Below are positions 32,409 to 37,943 of a stretch of 37,943 nt of DNA, piece after piece. The position numbers and the translations under genes were made by a program. Location of the stretch: positions 1 to 37,943 of the forward strand of contig JAGWWM010000021.1 of NCBI GenBank assembly GCA_018970395.1, read 5' to 3'. Within the stretch, counting starts at the first letter, position 1; every line of letters starts with the position of its first letter. The notes beneath the pieces were generated by a model, which worked only from the letters and a program-made list of their open reading frames with translations, had not been told where the DNA came from and did no database searches. This stretch comes from Bacteroidota bacterium (lineage in GTDB: Bacteria; Bacteroidota; Bacteroidia; Chitinophagales; Chitinophagaceae).

Positions 32409-32769
32409 AAGCAGTCGCATCCATTAGTGAGGCCACATCAGCGGGATTGCTCACCTTTAATTTAATTAACCAACCTGCACCATAGGGATCTTTGTTAACC
32501 TGTTCAGGTTGGTCGTTGACAGCACTATTCACTTCGAGTAATGTGCCGGCAACAGGAAGGTATAAGTCGCTGACTGTTTTAACCGCTTCAACGGTTCCAA
32601 AGACGGCCTCTGCTTGTAGTGTTTCTCCGACAGTGTTCACATCTACATATACAATATCGCCCAATTCACCTTGTGCAAAATCGGTAATGCCGACAGTGGC
32701 GGTTCCGTCTTCATGTAACTGAATCCATTCGTGGTCTTTGGTGTATTTGAGATGTGAAGGAAAATTCAT
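32389..32769 (-). CDS. gcvH: Glycine cleavage system H protein
   Basis: A 126-residue protein from ATG at 32769 ([16 protein letters not shown]). An upstream in-frame extension of 14 residues has no family likeness. GcvH is the lipoyl carrier that shuttles the aminomethyl intermediate among the P, T and L proteins in glycine breakdown. Conserved: [49 protein letters not shown] with the lipoylated Lys about 64, and [13 protein letters not shown]. Other gcv genes are not in the window. It works in the same glycine/C1 network as glyA. Its 3' end overlaps vanZ. Confidence 0.95.
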   Translation of the reverse strand: MNFPSHLKYTKDHEWIQLHEDGTATVGITDFAQGELGDIVYVDVNTVGETLQAEAVFGTVEAVKTVSDLYLPVAGTLLEVNSAVNDQPEQVNKDPYGAGWLIKLKVSNPADVASLMDATAYEALVG

Positions 32770-32838
32770 ACAATAATTTTTATGGCTGCTAAATTCATTG
32801 TTTTCGGGCAATTCAAAAAATAAAATTTAATTCCTCTG

Positions 32839-33186
32839 CTAAAATCCTTTTTGTTCAAAGTATAACAATACATGATCTTTCAGAAAATCTTCCTGTTCCT
32901 TCAAGCTCATATCCGGCATCGCTTTTAATTGAGTAAAATGAGGCCATCCTTCTTCATCTTGATAATCTAGTTGAAAATAGCCGCTTTGCGAGAGCAGACT
33001 GCAGACGGCAATATGCATCAGATCCTGCTTTTCTTCCTTGGTAAATTTCGTACGCAGCTCTCCTTTTTCTTGTATGCCTATTAAAAATAAGACGGTCTCT
33101 AAATCGGGTTTTTTACCAAATCTTTCTATCAGCTTCTGCTCCAGCTGCATCCAACGTACAAATAAATCACTCGAGGCATCCATCAT
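32839..33186 (-). CDS. Conserved hypothetical protein, 115 residues
   Basis: A 115-residue soluble protein; the start is either of two consecutive ATGs (33186 or 33183). It is rich in charged residues and predicted largely helical, with a compact hydrophobic core (TVLFLIGIQEKGEL, LMHIAVCSLLSQSGYF) and aromatic residues near the C-terminus (EEGWPHFTQLKAMPDM, LLYFEQKGF). There is no signal peptide or membrane helix. I do not recognise a domain. It lies 69 bp upstream of gcvH and 52 bp downstream of the M1 peptidase on the same strand, so it may be part of either transcript. Confidence 0.7.
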   Translation of the reverse strand: MMDASSDLFVRWMQLEQKLIERFGKKPDLETVLFLIGIQEKGELRTKFTKEEKQDLMHIAVCSLLSQSGYFQLDYQDEEGWPHFTQLKAMPDMSLKEQEDFLKDHVLLYFEQKGF

Positions 33187-33238
33187 GCGAAGATACGTAC
33201 AGGAGACAGACTTGTTAATGAGGAATTTTAATTCAGCA

Positions 33239-35734
33239 CTACTCGCTCAAATTCTTTCTCACATATTCAATCTGTTCCTCCAGCGAAGCGGCATTACCCC
33301 CTTCTTTTTTCGCTGTTTCCTTTCTTTTGATTAATCCCTTAAACATATTATCAATAATCGGAGCTATCCCATACTGAGCAGGAATTGCTTTTCTGAAAGC
33401 AACTACTGCATCAATTCCTTTCTTTAATTTTTCTGTATCTCCTACTTCGCCCAGAAAATTGACAAAGGTGGTCGTGAGGTTGAATTTTGATTGTCCGAGC
33501 GGCATATCATCGTAATTTTTTAATACGTTTTCAAAACCGGAAAGATCGCCGCTTTTCGTTGCAATCATGGCTGCGTTTTCCAGCAAGCTTCCTTTTAATT
33601 TTTGAGTGAGCAATTTTTTTGCTTCAGCAATAGCAGTATCGGGTGCAATCAGATAGAGAGCGTTCAGTGCGGCACCGCTCAAGCTATAGGAAGAATCCTG
33701 AATCAATGAAAAATAGAGAGAACGATAGGTCTCTTTTTTAAGCGTTGCCAGTTTGTCTACGGCTGCTGCTCGAGTGGGACGGTGATTGTCTTTTTGTGCA
33801 ATGTCAACCAATAGGGGTTCCACTGCTTCCAGTATTTTCTTTTTCTTCAAATCAAGTTGATTAATCGCTAAGGTTCTAAGTCCGCTAAACGCATCCTTGA
33901 GGGCAGACTGAAAGAAAGCAGGTGCCAGTTTGTTGTCCTGCTTTTTACTCATATAATCAATGGCTTCTTTTCGATCGAGGTATTTGCCTGTATGTGCATA
34001 TTGATGGATATAAGCTTCCATCGTTTTGTTTTCCTTGCGGGTACATAATAAGGTTCTCTCGCCGTCGAATTGAATCAGATCCGGTGCAGAGGCGACTTCG
34101 AAAGCAAATGAATCCACCGCATTTTTAATCCATACTTCGTGACGTTTCTTTTCTTTCCCATGATAGATATCAATATAAACGGGCATAGAAAAGATGGGTT
34201 CTTTCTGAGTTTGTTTTACCACAACAACAGCTTTTTTTGACGTGCTGTCATATTGATAACGGATATCCAGTTTGGGATGGCCATTGTCGAAATACCACTG
34301 ATTGAAAAACCAGTTGAGGTCTTTGCCGCTTACTTCTTCAAATGCGAGCCGTAACTGATGCGCTTCTGCAGCCTTGAATTTGTTGGAGGTTAGATAAAGT
34401 TGCAGTGATTTAAAAAATGCGCTGTCGCCAAGATAGTTGCGCAGCATGTGCAGAATGCGGCCTCCTTTGTTGTAGCTGACTGCATCAAACATCTCTTCTT
34501 TGTCTTTGTAATAAAAACGCACCAGATGTTTGGATTCACTTTCGCTGAAAAGATAGCCTTGCATATCCGTGAAGTTGGAAGCATCTGCTCTGTCTTTTCC
34601 GTATTTGTATTCATTCCATAAATATTCGCTGTAGTTGGCGAAGGATTCGTTGACCGTAAGATTACTCCAGCTTTCGGTAGTTACATAATCGCCAAACCAG
34701 TGATGAAATAATTCGTGTGCGATCGTTTCTTCCCAACTGTTCCCGTCAATCAGCGAACGGGCATCTTGCTGGGCGCTTTCCTGATGTAGTGTAGCAGTAG
34801 TATTTTCCATGGCACCGCTCACAAAATCTCGACCAACCATTTGAGCATATTTACTCCACGGATAATCAACGCCTGTGATAGTAGAAAAGAAATCCATCAT
34901 TTCCGGCGTGTTGCCGAAAATTTTTCTGGCCACCGGCGCGTATTCTTTTTCTACATAATAACTTACTTCTTTCCCTCTCCATTTGTCTTTGATTACACTG
35001 AATTCACCCGCACCCATGAAGAACAGATAGGGCGCATGAGGTTGATCCATTTTCCAGGTATCGGTACGGGTGCCATCCGGGTTAGGTTGTTGTTTGATGA
35101 GCAATCCATTGCTGAGGGTAACCCATTTTGCAGGAACCGTCATACTGATTTCCTGGGTAGTTTTTTGATTGGGTTTATCGATAGTTGGGCACCATACACT
35201 GGTGGCTTCTGTTTCTCCCTGAGTCCATATTTGTGTTGGTTTTTTAGGATCTTTTCCATCCGGGTTGATGAAGTAAAGTCCTTTAGCATCGGTAATGGCT
35301 GCGCTGCCGCTTGCTTTGAGTTCATTGGGTTTGGCGATGTATTCGATACGTACAGTAAGGGGTTGAAAACGGGAATAGGTTTTGTCCAGTGTTATATTCA
35401 GCTGATTGTCGTTATACTGATAGTTTAATTTTTTATTGGTTGGTTTCTCTACCAGCATCACCGATTTTATTTCCATTCCTTTGGCATCCAGCTGCAGATT
35501 ATTTTGAGGGTAGAAGTGGGGTTGAACGGTAATATTTGCCGTTCCGTACATTCGGGCATTAGGGATGTCAAACCGAACGGCGAGTTGGGTATGTACCAGC
35601 CGCATTTTCTTTTCAGGCGTTGCGCGGTACAGTGTTTTCCAGGCTGTATCTTCCACCTGAATGCTGTCTTGTGCCTTAGTGTTTAAAACCATTGCTGTCA
35701 GTAAGAGCAGCATGCTTAAGCTAATACGTTTCAT
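33239..35734 (-). CDS. M1-family metallo-aminopeptidase
   Basis: An 831-residue protein with a signal peptide (about 1-21, ending TKAQ), so it is periplasmic or exported. The N-terminal beta-domain (about 40-240) leads into the catalytic domain: GAMEN (about 307-311) for substrate N-terminus binding and HELFHHWFGDY with zinc ligands His 340 and 344, plus Glu 363 in LTVNESFANY (HExxH-x18-E). The C-terminal part (about 580-820) is helical with HEAT-like repeats. It cleaves N-terminal residues from peptides, a role in nutrient peptide use. The gene is divergent from the secreted hypothetical, with an overlapping promoter region between them. Confidence 0.93.
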   Translation of the reverse strand: MKRISLSMLLLLTAMVLNTKAQDSIQVEDTAWKTLYRATPEKKMRLVHTQLAVRFDIPNARMYGTANITVQPHFYPQNNLQLDAKGMEIKSVMLVEKPTNKKLNYQYNDNQLNITLDKTYSRFQPLTVRIEYIAKPNELKASGSAAITDAKGLYFINPDGKDPKKPTQIWTQGETEATSVWCPTIDKPNQKTTQEISMTVPAKWVTLSNGLLIKQQPNPDGTRTDTWKMDQPHAPYLFFMGAGEFSVIKDKWRGKEVSYYVEKEYAPVARKIFGNTPEMMDFFSTITGVDYPWSKYAQMVGRDFVSGAMENTTATLHQESAQQDARSLIDGNSWEETIAHELFHHWFGDYVTTESWSNLTVNESFANYSEYLWNEYKYGKDRADASNFTDMQGYLFSESESKHLVRFYYKDKEEMFDAVSYNKGGRILHMLRNYLGDSAFFKSLQLYLTSNKFKAAEAHQLRLAFEEVSGKDLNWFFNQWYFDNGHPKLDIRYQYDSTSKKAVVVVKQTQKEPIFSMPVYIDIYHGKEKKRHEVWIKNAVDSFAFEVASAPDLIQFDGERTLLCTRKENKTMEAYIHQYAHTGKYLDRKEAIDYMSKKQDNKLAPAFFQSALKDAFSGLRTLAINQLDLKKKKILEAVEPLLVDIAQKDNHRPTRAAAVDKLATLKKETYRSLYFSLIQDSSYSLSGAALNALYLIAPDTAIAEAKKLLTQKLKGSLLENAAMIATKSGDLSGFENVLKNYDDMPLGQSKFNLTTTFVNFLGEVGDTEKLKKGIDAVVAFRKAIPAQYGIAPIIDNMFKGLIKRKETAKKEGGNAASLEEQIEYVRKNLSE

Positions 35735-35753
35735 ATTGAAAGATGAGTTTTAA

Positions 35754-35780
35754 CAAAGATAGTTGTGTTGTAGCTTGCAA
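35754..35780 (-). promoter_or_regulatory. Promoter of the M1 peptidase gene
   Basis: On the minus strand TTG (35778-35780), 16 nt, TATCTTTG (35754-35761). The -7 box is consensus; the spacer is somewhat short. It lies inside the divergent promoter pair with the opposite gene. Confidence 0.6.
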
Positions 35781-35792
35781 GTTATAAATTTG
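35763..35792 (+). promoter_or_regulatory. Promoter of the secreted-protein/truA operon
   Basis: TTG (35763-35765), 19 nt, TAAATTTG (35785-35792), a strong consensus match. Transcription would start near 35799, after the first in-frame ATG (35797), which supports translation from the ATG at 35824. The element interleaves with the leftward M1 promoter. Confidence 0.7.
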
Positions 35793-35823
35793 ATGAATGT
35801 TAGCGGCTTTAAAAGCATTTAGA

Positions 35824-36474
35824 ATGGTTACAAATTTGCGTTTTGCTTTTTGTTGCGGTTTCATTTTGGGATTTGCAGTATTATTTCCTGCTGGTCTGTT
35901 ATTGGCTCAGAAGAGATACTCTCTTACCCTACAATCTTCGGATTGGTCTCCTTTTTATGTTACAACGGGTGGGCAGCGTTTTCATTCTTCCAAAGCGGGT
36001 TTAATGATTCTGTCAAGACTGGAAGCTGGCGATCGTCGTTTGCAGGTACAGTGGAAAGATAGTTCGATATCGGAGCAGCAGTTTCTGTTATCAAACCAGG
36101 ATAGCAATAGGGTTTTGATATTAAAACAACGCTCAACTAAAGACTGGGTCTTAGAGGATTTTCGGGATAGCGGAATCGCTTATGAGCGTATTACGCAGAA
36201 GTTTCGCGAGAAAATGGAAGATATAAAAGTTCAGAGGTCGGGGGATTCGTTTGGGGATTTATTGTCGAGGGTAACGAAAGACAGCAGTGTTGCAGGTATA
36301 GGCATGCCATTGAGGGAAGAGCGTAGAAGGAAGGCTAGAAAAGAGAAGGAGTTGAAGTCAGAGATACGGCTAATGGACAAGCGTATGCGCGAAGATGCTT
36401 ATGAATTTATTTTTGAAGTGGGAAACGGGTTAGGTTTGGATACCATTCAGGTTATTATAGATCGGAGGAATTAA
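35824..36474 (+). CDS. Secreted hypothetical protein upstream of truA
   Basis: A 216-residue protein from ATG at 35824. An ATG at 35797 is in frame but lies at or before the predicted transcription start. An N-terminal signal segment (about 1-28, ending LLLAQ) is followed by a beta-rich part (about 30-125; KRYSLTLQSSDWSPFYVTTG, DWVLEDFRDSG) that loosely resembles the N-terminal repeat of a group of Bacteroidota exported proteins I know only by general form. The last 90 residues are highly charged (REERRRKARKEKELKSEIRLMDKRM), probably helical. No named family can be assigned with confidence. truA starts 1 nt after its stop. Confidence 0.7.
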   Translation: MVTNLRFAFCCGFILGFAVLFPAGLLLAQKRYSLTLQSSDWSPFYVTTGGQRFHSSKAGLMILSRLEAGDRRLQVQWKDSSISEQQFLLSNQDSNRVLILKQRSTKDWVLEDFRDSGIAYERITQKFREKMEDIKVQRSGDSFGDLLSRVTKDSSVAGIGMPLREERRRKARKEKELKSEIRLMDKRMREDAYEFIFEVGNGLGLDTIQVIIDRRN

Positions 36475-36475
36475 C

Positions 36476-37255
36476 ATGCAACGTTTTTTTATAGAGGTCG
36501 CTTATGATGGGGCTGGGTTTAGTGGATTTCAGATACAGGAAAATGCGCCTACCATTCAAAGTGCCATAGAGGAAGTTTTTCAGATTTTTTTCAGAAATGA
36601 GATCAGCTTAACAGGATCTTCTCGTACGGATGCCGGCGTGCATGCCGTACAGAATTTTTTTCATTTTGATTGGGAGGGGGGCTGGAGTAATTTATGGATC
36701 TACAACCTGAATGCATTATTGCCGGAGGGTATTGCAATTAGATCTGTTAGGGCAGTTTGTGCCGATGCGCATGCCCGTTTTGATGCGTTGGCCCGTCGTT
36801 ACCGGTATGTGGTGTACACGCGCAAGGATCCTTTTTTAAGAGATCGTGGCTGGCATTATCCGTATCGGTTGGATCGGTCGTTATTGGAGGAGCTGGCAGG
36901 GATGGTAACAGAGGGGAGTGATTTCAGATCTTTTTCGAAGCGGAATACGCAGGTGAAGACCTTTGATTGTTTGGTAATGGAGAGTCATTGGGAATGGAAG
37001 GAAGGAGTTTTAGAGTATCATGTAAAGGCGAATCGTTTTTTGAGGGGGATGGTGCGGGCATTGGTGAGTACGATGCTACAGGTGGGAAGGGGGAATAGAA
37101 GTCGTGCTGATTTTTTGCAGCTATTGGAAGGAACGCGTGCTCATGCTGCTGATTTTTCAGCGCCGGCGCAGGGCTTGTATTTGGAGGAAGTGTCTTATCC
37201 TGCCGATATTTTTTTAGAGCAGGGCGGCTCAAATCGTTATGTAGTGGAGGATTGA
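36476..37255 (+). CDS. truA: tRNA pseudouridine(38-40) synthase
   Basis: A 259-residue protein. TruA converts uridines at positions 38-40 of the anticodon stem-loop to pseudouridine. Conserved: FIEVAYDGAGFSGFQIQ, LTGSSRTDAGVHA with the catalytic Asp about 52, AHARFDALARRYRYVVYT, DFRSFSKRNT, YHVKANRFLRGMVRALVSTMLQVGRG. It starts 1 nt after the upstream stop and has a strong Shine-Dalgarno GGAGG about 8 nt before the ATG, rarer in Bacteroidota than elsewhere, so translation is probably efficient. The last part of the gene is G-rich on the plus strand. It is followed by the rRNA operon leader. Confidence 0.97.
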   Translation: MQRFFIEVAYDGAGFSGFQIQENAPTIQSAIEEVFQIFFRNEISLTGSSRTDAGVHAVQNFFHFDWEGGWSNLWIYNLNALLPEGIAIRSVRAVCADAHARFDALARRYRYVVYTRKDPFLRDRGWHYPYRLDRSLLEELAGMVTEGSDFRSFSKRNTQVKTFDCLVMESHWEWKEGVLEYHVKANRFLRGMVRALVSTMLQVGRGNRSRADFLQLLEGTRAHAADFSAPAQGLYLEEVSYPADIFLEQGGSNRYVVED

Positions 37256-37285
37256 AGCCGATTAAGAAAAAAGATAGAAAAATAC

Positions 37286-37317
37286 TTGGATGATAAAGAA
37301 AAACACGCTTATCTTTG
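37286..37317 (+). promoter_or_regulatory. rRNA operon promoter P1
   Basis: TTG (37286-37288), 21 nt, TATCTTTG (37310-37317), then CACC. Immediately downstream CCGC (37322-37325), loop AAACAAA and GCGG (37333-37336) form a small hairpin, followed by ATCTTTAAAAG (37340-37350), resembling the antitermination boxA core CTTTAA. Confidence 0.75.
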
Positions 37318-37410
37318 CACCCCGCAAACAAAGCGGCAGATCTTTAAAAGAGTGGTAAGAGAGACGGTTGAGCAACTGCAAATGCCGAAAAAAAATAAAT
37401 TTTAATTTTT

Positions 37411-37443
37411 TTGTTTTTTGAATTCGATTTCCCCTTACCTTTG
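37411..37443 (+). promoter_or_regulatory. rRNA operon promoter P2
   Basis: TTG (37411-37413), 22 nt, TACCTTTG (37436-37443), then CACTCCC. A second small hairpin follows: CCCGT (37448-37452), loop AACAAA, ACGGG (37459-37463), then TTCTTTGAAAG (37484-37494), a boxA-like element. The layout repeats that of P1. Confidence 0.75.
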
Positions 37444-37614
37444 CACTCCCGTAACAAAACGGGGTACTCAAAAAGAGATTAAGTTCTTTGAAAGATTGGA
37501 AGCAACAGCAACGTTTTATTTTAAATAGAACGGGTAAATTCAAGCGTAATAAAAATTCGAGAAAGACTACGTTAATTTCAAAAAAGTTAACAAAGTCAGT
37601 ATCAAACAACATTT
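37444..37614 (+). ncRNA. rRNA operon leader
   Basis: Transcribed leader between P2 and 16S. It holds the hairpin and boxA-like motif listed with P2, then AT-rich sequence up to the mature 16S 5' end. The longer span 37256-37614 has no believable gene; the single leftward frame through it lacks family motifs and crosses the promoters. The matching RNase III processing partner lies outside the window. Confidence 0.7.

Positions 37615-37943
<329 letters not shown>

Noticed and set aside
34841-35428. Rightward 195-codon frame inside the M1 peptidase gene
   Set aside because: Antisense to a gene with intact catalytic motifs; the translation has no domain and no promoter of its own.
37262-37612. 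Leftward 116-codon open frame across the rRNA leader
   Set aside because: It crosses both rRNA promoters and the hairpins, has a low-complexity Phe/Leu-rich translation and no family motif; an AT-rich shadow.

Overview
This window looks like chromosomal DNA of a Bacteroidota bacterium, most likely family Chitinophagaceae. The support is: a 16S rRNA 5' end of Chitinophagaceae type at the right edge; promoters of the Bacteroidota form (TTG/TTTG, about 19-21 nt, TAnnTTTG); a SusC/SusD pair; a PorZ-like type IX secretion protein; and DUF4293 and large outer-membrane beta-barrel proteins. The family-level call is inference. I see no insertion sequence, prophage, CRISPR array or clear horizontally acquired island. 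Most of the window is housekeeping.

Layout. 1-5000: the tail of pdxJ (+), then a minus-strand block with a large outer-membrane barrel protein, a DUF445 membrane protein, tRNA-His with its own promoter and terminator, an Rrf2-type regulator and an exported MORN-repeat protein. 4962-5226: a divergent gap with a perfect DnaA box and an AT-rich tract, followed by dnaB-rsmE (+). 7500-9800: a YkuK-like protein, a DUF4293 protein and glyA (-). 10000-12000: a sugar-phosphate nucleotidyltransferase and a nitronate-monooxygenase-type flavoprotein (+). 12000-14300: the DUF177-rpmF-plsX operon (-) and dcd (-). 14350-19300: a phosphopantetheinyl transferase, nadB, gatB and a TlpA-like lipoprotein (+). 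19450-20520: prfA (-). 20584-21756: an amidohydrolase (+). 21760-24850: porZ-recO (-). 24950-31950: an MMPL/RND transporter and an orphan susC-susD pair (+). 32000-35730: an M1 peptidase, a hypothetical protein, gcvH and vanZ (-). 35824-37255: a secreted hypothetical protein and truA (+). 37256-37943: the leader and start of a 16S rRNA gene (+).

Functional themes. Several genes serve the cell envelope: two TonB-type barrels, SusD, PorZ, the RND transporter, PlsX and VanZ. Others serve translation: prfA, gatB, rpmF, truA, rsmE, tRNA-His and rRNA. A third group serves C1, cofactor and nucleotide metabolism: glyA, gcvH, nadB, pdxJ, dcd and the amidohydrolase. The most interesting signals are non-coding: the DnaA-box/AT-rich gap before dnaB; the tandem rRNA promoters, each followed by a small A-loop hairpin and a boxA-like motif; a C-rich start region shared by the tRNA-His and rRNA promoters; an overlapping divergent promoter pair; and a strong GC hairpin joined to a start-codon-bearing leader-like sequence between the TlpA gene and prfA.
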